This document shows positions 1 to 5,817 of a stretch of DNA of 5,908 nucleotides, piece by piece. Below the pieces are notes generated by a model. That model saw nothing but the letters and a program-made list of their open reading frames with translations, searched no databases and was not told the origin of the DNA. This DNA is from Hyphomicrobiales bacterium (GTDB taxonomy: Bacteria; Pseudomonadota; Alphaproteobacteria; Rhizobiales; Beijerinckiaceae). The stretch lies in NCBI GenBank assembly GCA_028290085.1, contig JAQGKN010000134.1, positions 1-5,908 of the forward strand, read 5' to 3'. Within the stretch, counting starts at the first letter, position 1. Every line of letters starts with the position of its first letter. The position numbers and the translations under genes are program-made.

Positions 1-592
1 CACCTTCCGGCATCGGCCCGGCATCGCAGAAATGCACCAGCTTCAGAAGCTCGGGCTCGGCGCTTGCAAGATCCTGCGCAGTGCCACCCGAACGTGACAA
101 ATGCAGCAGGTCGATCACCAGCGCCGCATTCGGCCGCTCAGCCGCCAGCGCCAGTTCGCGGGCAGCCGCGAGGCTCCGGCAGGCGCTGTAGGGATTGAAC
201 TCCACCAGCACCCCGAGCCCCAGCGGCGCTGCGAGATTGCAGAGCGCCCGCAGGGTCGCGAGCCGCCGCGCCTCGTCCGCATCCTCCACCGGGCAAACAA
301 TGAAGCGCGCGTCCAGCTCCGCCGAAAAGGCGAGCACCGGCCGCAGTATTTCAACATCAAGATCGGCTTTGATCGGGAATACGCCGACTTCGAGCAGCGC
401 CATTCCGGTCTCGCGCATGAGATCGCGCACCTCGCGCTCGGCCTCAGGATTACCGACGACAACGGCATCGCTCGCCAGCAAAGGATTGAGCCGCAAACCC
501 ACGGCCGGGAACCCCGCCTCATGTGCCGCGCGGATCTGTCCGGCGGGACCGGCATCGAGAATGGTGAGGGCGGCGAGCGAGACGAGCGGCAT
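1..592 (-). CDS. Sugar phosphate isomerase/epimerase-like TIM-barrel protein, C-terminus outside window
   Basis: Reading the minus strand gives 197 uninterrupted codons that run off the left edge, so the C-terminal part is missing. The N-terminus (MPLVSLAALTILDAGPAG, then HEAGFPAVGLRL) is the usual first strand and helix of the xylose-isomerase-like (AP endonuclease family 2, COG1082) barrel. Visible candidate metal ligands are Glu131 in VLVEFNPYS, Asp161 and His164 in VIDLLHLSRSGG, and His187 in LVHFCDAGP, which fits the divalent-metal site of this superfamily. Family members isomerise or epimerise sugars, inositols or keto acids; the substrate cannot be read here. The ATG at 592 is preferred because a GGAG lies 8 nt upstream and the family N-terminus begins there. 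An in-frame ATG at 616 would add 8 residues but has no clear Shine-Dalgarno. The gene diverges from the decarboxylase, so shared regulation or a shared pathway is possible but unproven. Confidence 0.82.
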   Translation of the reverse strand, partial: MPLVSLAALTILDAGPAGQIRAAHEAGFPAVGLRLNPLLASDAVVVGNPEAEREVRDLMRETGMALLEVGVFPIKADLDVEILRPVLAFSAELDARFIVCPVEDADEARRLATLRALCNLAAPLGLGVLVEFNPYSACRSLAAARELALAAERPNAALVIDLLHLSRSGGTAQDLASAEPELLKLVHFCDAGPMPEG

Positions 593-600
593 GATGTGAT

Positions 601-604
601 CTCC
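601..604 (-). promoter_or_regulatory. Shine-Dalgarno that decides the start of the isomerase-like gene
   Basis: The minus strand reads GGAG here, 8 nt before the ATG at 592. It lies inside the extra codons that would be translated from the upstream ATG at 616, and therefore argues for the shorter protein. Confidence 0.5.
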
Positions 605-700
605 GGCGTCACTCATAGCGCAGGCTGGCTTTTCGACAAACCATGCGCGCGCCCTCGGCTTGCACTGTGCCGCAAAATCGCGTCTTGTCCCGCCATGAGC

Positions 701-718
701 GGCCGTCATGAAACGGCC
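701..718 (+). promoter_or_regulatory. Small inverted repeat in the ubiD-family leader
   Basis: GGCCGT (701-706) and ACGGCC (713-718) are perfect inverted arms separated by 6 nt. The repeat ends 5 nt before the Shine-Dalgarno of the decarboxylase. It could form a short leader hairpin or be a protein-binding dyad. The rest of the 593-738 divergent spacer shows only a weak promoter candidate (TTGCAC at 660-665, 17-nt spacer, TCTTGT at 683-688) that I would not rely on. Confidence 0.35.
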
Positions 719-738
719 CCGAAGGGAGGACCAGGGAC

Positions 739-2289
739 ATGACATCCAGCGCCGAGAGCATCACGCAACCGCCGATCCATGATCTTCGCGAATGGCTCGC
801 CCGCGTCGAAGCGATAGGCGAACTCGTCCGCGTGAAAGATCCCGTCGAGCGCGACGAGGAAATGAGTGCGATCTCCTATCTCGTCGCCAAGCAGAACCCG
901 TCGCCAGCGATCGTCTTCGAGCGTGCAGTCGGCTTCGACAATTCGCCCATCGGCGCGCAGACATTGTGGAACGTGCTCGGGCCGAGCGTGCGCCGCATCG
1001 CGCTGACTTTGGGGGAGCATCCTGATACGCCCACCGTCGAGTTGATCCGCCGTACCAAGGACAAATTGCGCAAGCGCCTGCCGCCGCAGGAGATCGCGCG
1101 CGAGGATGCGAGCATCTACGAGAACACGCGCACCGGCGACGATATCGACCTCTCGCTGCTGCCGATCCCGCGCCACTGGCCGCGCGACGGCGGGCGTTAC
1201 GCGGGCACGGCCGATGCCGTCATCACGCGCGACCCGGACACCGGCTATCTCAACGTCGGCACCTATCGCATGATGGTGCAGGGCAAGTCGCAGGTCGGCC
1301 TCTATCTATCGCCCGGCAAGGACGCGCGCCTGCACATCGCCCGCGCCTGGGAGCAGGGCAAGTCGCTGCAGGTCGCGGCCGCTTGGGGCATCGACCCGCT
1401 CTACATGCTGGTCGGTTCGCAGACCTTCCCGAAAAACGTGTCGGAATATGAATTCGCCGGCGGCATCAAGGGTGCACCCGTGCCCGTGGTACGCGGCACG
1501 ACGACCGACCTGCTGATCCCCGCGCATGCAGAACTGGTGATCGAAGGCGAGATCCGCCCCAACGCCATGATGGCGGAAGGCCCCTTCGGCGAATTCACCG
1601 GCTATTACGGCAAGCCCGAAGCGGCCTGCCCGATGGTGCAGATCACGGCCATGCATTATCGCAACAAGCCGATCCTCACCAACGCGCTGATGGCCGATTA
1701 TCCCTCCTGCGAGCAGAGCGGCTTCTTCTCGATCATCCGCTCGGCCAAGATCTGGGACGATCTCGACAAGCTCGGTATTCCCGGCATCCATGGCGTCTAT
1801 TCGCACCCCGCCGCCGCTGGTGGATTCGGCATGACCGTGATCGCGCTGGAGCAGAAATACGCAGGCCACGCCGCGCAGGTGCTGGCGCTCGCAGCGCAGG
1901 TTCCGGGCGGCGCGTACTATACCAAATGGATCATCGCGGTGGATCACGACGTCGATCCCACAGTCATGAACCAGGTGATCTGGGCCATGGCCAGCAGTTG
2001 CAGCCCCATCGACGACATCGACATCCTGCGCAACACCTGGTCGACCCCGCTCGACCCCACGCAGAACCCGCCCGAAAAGCGCCCCTACGGCTCCAAGGCG
2101 CTCATCAACGCCTGCAAGGACCATCGCTACATCCCGACTTTCTCGACTCGCACGACGCTGCGCAAGAGCACCTACGACAAGGTGGCCGCCAACTGGACAG
2201 ACCTCGGCCTGCCGGGCGTGCCCCCGCAAGTTCGCGCCTACGAGAGCGAGGACACGTTCGTGTATCGCGAGGAAGGGCAGATGGGCTGA
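739..2289 (+). CDS. UbiD-family prenylated-FMN-dependent decarboxylase
   Basis: This 516-residue protein matches the UbiD family in length (E. coli UbiD is about 497) and in motifs along its whole length. LNVGTYRMMV places Asn172 and Arg177 five residues apart, as in the Asn/Arg pair of fungal Fdc1. MAEGPFGEFTGYYG gives Glu280 and Glu285, the two catalytic glutamates of the E-R-E network. Glu238 in SEYEFAGGIKGAP is the likely further metal/phosphate ligand. The C-terminal half carries SCEQSGFF, VDHDVDPT and IDDIDILRNTWSTPLDP, typical of bacterial members. The family catalyses reversible decarboxylation of aromatic or alpha,beta-unsaturated acids in the cytoplasm, using prenyl-FMN made by a UbiX-type prenyltransferase; no ubiX is in the window. 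Whether this copy serves ubiquinone synthesis or aromatic acid turnover cannot be decided. The start is supported by AAGGGAGGA at 722-730, 8 nt before the ATG. The reading frame is uninterrupted. It faces away from the isomerase-like gene and is followed by a palindromic repeat. Confidence 0.95.
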   Translation: MTSSAESITQPPIHDLREWLARVEAIGELVRVKDPVERDEEMSAISYLVAKQNPSPAIVFERAVGFDNSPIGAQTLWNVLGPSVRRIALTLGEHPDTPTVELIRRTKDKLRKRLPPQEIAREDASIYENTRTGDDIDLSLLPIPRHWPRDGGRYAGTADAVITRDPDTGYLNVGTYRMMVQGKSQVGLYLSPGKDARLHIARAWEQGKSLQVAAAWGIDPLYMLVGSQTFPKNVSEYEFAGGIKGAPVPVVRGTTTDLLIPAHAELVIEGEIRPNAMMAEGPFGEFTGYYGKPEAACPMVQITAMHYRNKPILTNALMADYPSCEQSGFFSIIRSAKIWDDLDKLGIPGIHGVYSHPAAAGGFGMTVIALEQKYAGHAAQVLALAAQVPGGAYYTKWIIAVDHDVDPTVMNQVIWAMASSCSPIDDIDILRNTWSTPLDPTQNPPEKRPYGSKALINACKDHRYIPTFSTRTTLRKSTYDKVAANWTDLGLPGVPPQVRAYESEDTFVYREEGQMG

Positions 2290-2326
2290 AGGGGATCCCG
2301 CAGGAAAAAGGCGCGGTGCAAGTTGC

Positions 2327-2408
2327 CGTCATTGCGAGCGAAGCGAAGCAATCCGGAGCGGTCTCGCGAGTCCTGGATTGCCGCGTCGCTTCGGTCCTCG
2401 CAATGACG
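2327..2408. repeat. REP-like intergenic palindromic repeat (CGTCATTGCGAG...CTCGCAATGACG)
   Basis: Perfect 12-bp inverted termini, CGTCATTGCGAG at 2327-2338 and CTCGCAATGACG at 2397-2408, enclose a further imperfect stem: GCGAAGCAATCCGGA on the left against TCCTGGATTGCCGCGTCGC on the right. The unit is about 82 bp and could fold into one long hairpin. It is recognisable as the dispersed CATTGCGAG...AGCAATCC element seen between genes in many proteobacterial genomes. Reading through it gives the well-known spurious peptide RHCEDRSDAAIQ on the minus strand, so the short reading frames across 2238-2483 and the tail of 1926-2426 are not genes. Lying 37 bp after the decarboxylase stop, it may also help end or protect that transcript. 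The surrounding 2290-2326 shows nothing else except a GGGATCCC palindrome at 2292-2299. Confidence 0.85.
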
Positions 2409-2502
2409 CGGCTGGGGGGGGTATAAGACTACAATCCTTGGTGTTTCGGTCCATCTCCTATCGATAGAGCAAGGCTCGTTCATCAGAATAAGATTTTATT
2501 CC
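2409..2502. other. Non-coding spacer between repeat and phage-module promoter
   Basis: No convincing gene is present. The stretch holds a run of eight G at 2414-2421, a perfect 10-bp palindrome CTATCGATAG at 2458-2467, and an AT-rich patch at about 2485-2502 (AATAAGATTTTATTCC) just upstream of the promoter -35. The AT-rich patch could act as an upstream promoter element and the palindrome as an operator; both roles are inference. No tRNA gene, integrase gene or obvious attachment-site repeat was seen at this host/phage boundary. Confidence 0.4.
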
Positions 2503-2531
2503 TTGACACCGACCCGCTCCTCGGGTAGGTT
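2503..2531 (+). promoter_or_regulatory. Sigma70-like promoter of the packaging module
   Basis: A perfect -35 hexamer TTGACA (2503-2508) is followed by a 17-nt spacer and TAGGTT (2526-2531) as the -10, which keeps the key A at position 2 and T at position 6. An AT-rich tract precedes the -35. The spacer contains the inverted repeat ACCCG (2512-2516) / CGGGT (2522-2526), which reaches into the -10 and could be a repressor site. Transcription would start near 2538, leaving a leader of about 70 nt before the small terminase gene. Confidence 0.6.
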
Positions 2532-2562
2532 TACGCCATACTCCAGAAATGTGAGCGAAGGG

Positions 2563-2588
2563 GCCGGGCGGCGACGCACCGGCTTTTT
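2563..2588 (+). terminator. Terminator-like hairpin (possible attenuator) in the module leader
   Basis: GCCGGGCG (2563-2570) pairs with CGCACCGGC (2575-2583) to form an 8-bp G/C stem with a single bulged A at 2578. The loop is GCGA, a GNRA tetraloop, and the stem is followed directly by five T (2584-2588). This has the form of a Rho-independent terminator. It lies after the TTGACA promoter and 20 nt before the small terminase ATG, so it would cut most transcripts at about 50 nt unless read through. It could instead be the terminator of an unrelated short transcript. Confidence 0.55.
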
Positions 2589-2608
2589 GCGTTTCCGAAA
2601 GGGCCGTC

Positions 2609-3124
2609 ATGACCCAACGCAAGCCCGGCGCGGCAGCGATTGCCAAGGCGCGTGCGCTCTATGACGAGGGGCGCGTGCCCCTGCATGAGATCGCGGCCAC
2701 CCTGAAACTTAGCCGCCCCGCTTTCCTGAGCCTGCGCAGGCAGCTCGGCTGGCCTGCGCGGCCCACCACGATCCCGCCCGCGCCGCCCCAACTCGGCGAG
2801 CCGCCCGAACCCGCCACCGACGAGGCCGTCGACACCGGCGCGCTCAAGCGGCGGCTGGGTCGGGCATTGCGGCGCGAGATCGCACGGGTCGAAAGCGAAC
2901 TCGAACAGGTCGCGCCCCCCGGGGCCGAGCGCAAGGCGCGCATTCTCGCCTCTCTGGTGAAGACGCTCGCCGATCTGCGCCGCCTCGACGAGCCCAAGAA
3001 ACCAGATGGACAGGGAGGTGCGCAGGATGGACGCGATGACGGACCTCCCCGCGACCTGGCCGCATTGCGGCAGGCGCTTGTCGACCGTCTTGAAAATCTG
3101 CGCGGACAACGGGACGCTGAATGA
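2609..3124 (+). CDS. Putative phage/GTA-like terminase small subunit
   Basis: This 171-residue basic protein has an N-terminal helix-turn-helix-like segment (about residues 13-48, with VPLHEIAATLKLSRPAFL and LRRQLGW). A Pro-rich linker follows (about 52-69, PPAPPQLGEPPEP), then a charged helical region (about 78-128, ALKRRLGRALRREIARVESEL) and a C-terminal amphipathic helix (PRDLAALRQALVDRLENL). Small terminases recognise packaging DNA through such an N-terminal domain and oligomerise through the helices. The position directly before the large terminase gives the best support; sequence alone would only say DNA-binding protein. The ATG at 2609 follows GAAAGGG at 2597-2603. The gene is uninterrupted. 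Its last roughly 100 bp overlap the open frame of the large terminase, where third-position GC of this frame falls to about half by my count, so the exact C-terminus is the least certain part. A phage regulator is the alternative. Confidence 0.62.
   Translation: MTQRKPGAAAIAKARALYDEGRVPLHEIAATLKLSRPAFLSLRRQLGWPARPTTIPPAPPQLGEPPEPATDEAVDTGALKRRLGRALRREIARVESELEQVAPPGAERKARILASLVKTLADLRRLDEPKKPDGQGGAQDGRDDGPPRDLAALRQALVDRLENLRGQRDAE
3012..3018 (+). promoter_or_regulatory. Shine-Dalgarno candidate for the large terminase
   Basis: AGGGAGG ends 8 nt before an ATG at 3027 and is the strongest ribosome binding site in the junction, although it lies inside the small terminase gene. ATG 3006 and 3036 are in the same frame with poorer sites. 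A second candidate, the ATGA that overlaps the upstream stop at 3121-3124, meets a stop after two codons. Confidence 0.4.
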
Positions 3125-3749
3125 GCTGACCGAAGGCCTGTCGGCGCGCGATTTTGAAACGCTGCTCGCCGCCTGGGAAATGCAGGCGCGCGACGATCAA
3201 TGGCCGCCCGAGCGCGCTATTGGCGGCGACCCCTGGACAGTCTGGCTCGTCATGGGCGGACGCGGTGCGGGCAAGACGCGCACCGGCGCCGAATGGGTGC
3301 GCGGCGTGGCGCTGGGCCTGCCCGGATACTCGCATCACCCCGTCTCACGCATCGCGCTTGTCGGCGAAACGGCGGCCGATGTGCGCGACGTGATGATCGA
3401 GGGCGTGTCGGGCCTGCTGTCCATTCACACACGCGACGAGCGCCCCATCTGGGAGCCCTCGCGCCGCCGCCTCGCCTGGCCCAACGGCGCGACGGCGCAG
3501 ACCTTTTCCGCCGAGGATCCCGAATCCTTGCGCGGCCCCCAATTCGAATGCGCGTGGCTCGACGAGCTCGCCAAATGGCGCCATGCGGAGGAGACGTTCG
3601 ACATGCTGCAATTTGGTCTTCGCCTCGGCCATCATCCGCGCCAGGTCGTCACCACGACGCCGCGCCCAGCGCCTCTGCTGAAGCGGCTTCTCGCAGATCC
3701 GCGCTCCGCTGTGTCACGCGCGGCGACACGCGCCAAATCTCGCCGCTGA
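3027..3749 (+). pseudogene. terL: Large terminase, 5' fragment (ATPase half), frameshifted
   Basis: This is the motor half of a TerL of the RcGTA gp2-like type, which drives DNA into proheads by ATP hydrolysis. Counting from the ATG at 3027, the Walker A motif is GGRGAGKT at residues 77-84 (Lys83). The Walker B is AWLDE at 176-180, with Asp179 and catalytic Glu180. The coupling motif is VVTTTPRP at about 207-214. AGAEWVRG-like (TGAEWVRG), LVGETAADVRDVMIEG and WPNGATAQTFSAEDPESLRG are family-typical. Homology stops after RAATRA, and the frame ends in KSRR and TGA at 3747-3749, while the family continuation resumes in the +1 frame (next entry). The N-terminal 30-odd residues before LTEGLSARDF overlap the small terminase and may not be authentic. 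Without the nuclease half the product could not cut DNA, so the gene is probably dead unless the shift is a sequencing error. Confidence 0.85.
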
Positions 3750-4401
3750 TTTTCTCGAGCGCATCGTCACGCGCTACGCCGGAACGCGGCTGGGGCGGCA
3801 GGAACTCGACGGAGAGATGGTCGAGGAACGCGCCGACGCCTTATGGACGCGCGACATGCTGGAAGCGTGCAGACGGCCGAAAGCGCCGCCGCTGCGCCGC
3901 ATCGTTGTCGCCATCGATCCGCCTGCCTCGTCACATCAGCGCGCCGACGCCTGCGGTATTGTTGCCGCGGGCATCGATGCCGAGGGTCAGGTGCATATTC
4001 TGGAAGATGCGTCGCTTGGCGCGGCCCGGCCCGCCAAATGGGCGCGCGTTGCAGTTGCACTCTATGCGAAATACGAAGCCGACGAACTCGTCGCCGAAGT
4101 CAACCAGGGCGGTGAAATGGTGACTGCCGTAATTCACGAGGCCGATGCAAAAGTGCCTGTGCGGCAGGTCCGCGCGACACGCGGGAAATATCTGCGCGCG
4201 GCGCCGGTGGCGCAACTCTATGAGCAGGGCAGGGTGCATCACATCGGCGCGTTCCCCGCGCTCGAAGACGAAATGTGCGCCTTCGGTCCCTCGGGCCTCG
4301 ACAACGGCCGCAGCCCCGACAGGCTCGACGCGCTCGTCTGGGCCGTCACCGCACTGGCACTCGGCCCGCACGCCGGAGAGCCAAAAGTCCGCCGCGTCTA
4401 G
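3736..4401 (+). pseudogene. terL: Large terminase, 3' fragment (RNase H-like nuclease half), frameshifted
   Basis: In the +1 frame relative to the ATPase half, NLAADFLERIVTRYAGTR starts at about 3736 and LGRQELDGEM follows, exactly the family sequence that should follow RAATRA. The nuclease domain is complete. Counting from the first internal ATG at 3817, VAIDPPAS gives Asp34, VAEVNQGGEMV gives Glu94 and SPDRLDALVWA gives Asp171, the three acidic metal ligands expected of the RNase H-like headful/cos nuclease. The domain cleaves concatemeric DNA at the start and end of packaging. The piece has no ribosome binding site suited to a separate gene and its first ATG falls inside conserved sequence, so it is not an independent protein. 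Retention of all active-site residues suggests the frameshift is recent, or is an assembly error. The stop is at 4399-4401, 46 nt before the best portal start. Confidence 0.85.
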
Positions 4402-4437
4402 GCACCTTTTCAAACACACCCGCCTCGAACAAAGAAT

Positions 4438-4442
4438 GAGGA
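4438..4442 (+). promoter_or_regulatory. Shine-Dalgarno pointing to an out-of-frame portal start
   Basis: GAGGA lies 5 nt before an ATG at 4448 whose first codons read MPSILSR. The portal body, however, is in another frame and has only a GTG at 4509 or ATG at 4515, neither with a Shine-Dalgarno. This suggests the original start was 4448 and that the frame was lost between 4468 and 4509. Confidence 0.45.
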
Positions 4443-4447
4443 TTCCC

Positions 4448-5048
4448 ATGCCCTCCATCCTTTCCCGGCCTCGCGGGACGGGCGGGATTTGCGCGCGCGC
4501 AAACACCCGTGCCCATGCTCACAAGCAAAGCCTCGCGCACGGCGGCCCTGTTTGGCTTCACGCTGCCGGGCTTGACCCGCTACCAGCCGCGCACCTCGCC
4601 CGAATTGACGCGCCACGGCTACGAGCGCAACCCCATCGTCTTCCGCTCCGTGCGCATGATCGCAGAGGCCGTGGCGTCTGTGCCATGGCTCGTCTACGAG
4701 GACGGCATCGAGACGTCGGACCATCCGCTGCTTACGCTGCTCGCCCATCCCAATGCCGGGCAATCGGGCGCGGTGTTGATGGAGGCCGTAGTCTCAAACC
4801 TGCTGCTGTTCGGAAATGCCTATGTCGAGGGTGTTTCTCTCGACGGAACCTTGCGCGAACTGCATGCGCTGCGGCCAGACCGCATGTCGGTTGTGCCTGG
4901 CACCAGCGGCTGGCCGGCGGCGTTCGAATATCGCGCAGGCGCGGAACTGGTGCGCTTCGATATGGGGGCGGGCGCAAGCCCCATCCTGCATCTGAAATTC
5001 TACGCACCGCTCGACGACTACTATGGCCACGCGCCACTCGCCGCCGCT
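4448..5048 (+). pseudogene. Portal protein, 5' fragment, frameshifted
   Basis: From GTG 4509 the frame reads as an HK97/RcGTA gp3-like portal. Residues 37-60 include HGYERNPIVFRSVRM and AEAVASVP; then come DHPLLTLLAHPN (71-82), LLLFGNAYVEG (98-108), ELHALRPDRM (117-126) and HLKFYAPLDDYYGHAPLAAA (161-180). Portal dodecamers form the channel at the capsid vertex where the terminase docks. Family similarity ends at about 5048; beyond it this frame runs to a stop at 5466-5468 as an Arg-rich shadow sequence. The annotated start of 4448 rests on the GAGGA site and is inferred. The frame containing the conserved region is also open upstream (LAGRAGFARAQTPVP just before residue 1), which would join MPSILSR if the frames were restored. 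Gene order directly after the large terminase fits a head module. Confidence 0.82.
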
Positions 5049-5817
5049 GACCGCACTCGACATCCACAATTCCGCGAGCACATGGAACCGGGCTTTGCTC
5101 GACAATGCAGCGCGCCCCTCCGGCGCGCTCGTCTATTCCGGGCCAGAAGGCGCGACGCTGTCGGAGGAACAATTCGACAGGTTGAAAACCGAACTCGACG
5201 AGAGCTTTTCGGGCGCGCGCAATGCAGGCCGCCCGCTGCTGCTCGAAGGTGGGCTCGACTGGAAGCCATTGTCGCTGTCGCCCAAAGATATGGATTTCAT
5301 CGAAGCGAAAGCCGCCGCCGCGCGCGAAATCGCGCTGGCACTCGGCGTGCCGCCGCTGGTGCTGGGCCTGCAGGGCGACAACACATTTTCCAACTACCAG
5401 GAAGCCAACCGCGCCTTCTGGCGTCAAACCATCGTGCCCTTCATCAACCGTCTCCAGAAGAGTTTTGAAAGCTGGATGCAGGCGGATTTCGGCACTTTCG
5501 AACTGCGCGCCAATCTCGACGGAGTCGATGCGCTGAGCTCGGAACGCGCGAGCGAATGGGCGCGCATCGGCGCGGCGAGCTTCCTCACCGATGACGAGAA
5601 GCGCGAGGCAGTGGGCTATGCGCCGCGCGGGGCGAAGGGGACGTTGCCCGATGGCAGCTTCGATGGCTCGCCTGCGGACGCGGGCGTCGATGCCGGTAGC
5701 GGACTCGATCCGGGTGGTAACGGGGGTGCCTGGGAGAGTCAGCCGCGTGATGATATTGGGCGTTGGACGAGTGAGGGGGGCAGACGAAATCCCACTAACC
5801 GCTATGGGGTTACTTGA
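5023..5817 (+). pseudogene. Portal protein, 3' fragment with C-terminal extension, frameshifted
   Basis: Similarity resumes in the +1 frame at about 5050 with TALDIHNSASTWNRALLDNA. It continues through RPSGALVY, LSEEQFDRLKTELDESF, GARNAGRPLLLEGGLDW, AAAREIALALGVPPLVLG and GDNTFSNYQEANRAFWRQ, and ends with the usual portal tail FLTDDEKREAVGYAP (to about residue 201 counted from ATG 5023). The first residues from 5023 to 5049 are not family-like. About 60 further residues follow: a Gly/Asp/Ala-rich linker (about 202-235), then AWESQPRDDIGRWTSEGG (236-253) and a short end RRNPTNRYGVT. Ordinary GTA portals stop near GYAP, so this extension is unusual. It may be a linker to a lost or frame-shifted downstream domain. 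The N-terminal half is in another frame, so the gene is broken unless the assembly is wrong. Confidence 0.85.

Noticed and set aside
115..612. 165-codon minus-strand reading frame with very high Arg and Ser content
   Set aside because: It is the shadow of the isomerase-like gene on the same strand. The correct frame has TIM-barrel motifs and a Shine-Dalgarno.
1306..2229. 307-codon minus-strand reading frame antisense to the decarboxylase
   Set aside because: It is a typical long antisense frame in GC-rich DNA, opposite a protein with full family motifs, and has no recognisable domain of its own.
2238..2483. 81-codon minus-strand frame containing RHCEDRSDAAIQ
   Set aside because: It is the known spurious peptide that arises from reading through the CATTGCGAG palindromic repeat.
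2290..2608. tRNA-derived attachment site or CRISPR array at the module boundary
   Set aside because: No cloverleaf, no tandem direct repeats with spacers and no integrase gene were seen; the only repeat is the single palindromic element.
3727..3750. Programmed ribosomal frameshift joining the two terminase halves
   Set aside because: No slippery heptamer or shift-prone codon before the stop is visible at the junction, and residues appear to be missing relative to the family, which points to a deletion instead.
3200..4123. 307-codon plus-strand frame spanning the large terminase split
   Set aside because: Its product is Arg-rich and without motifs. The Walker motifs and nuclease residues are in the other two frames.
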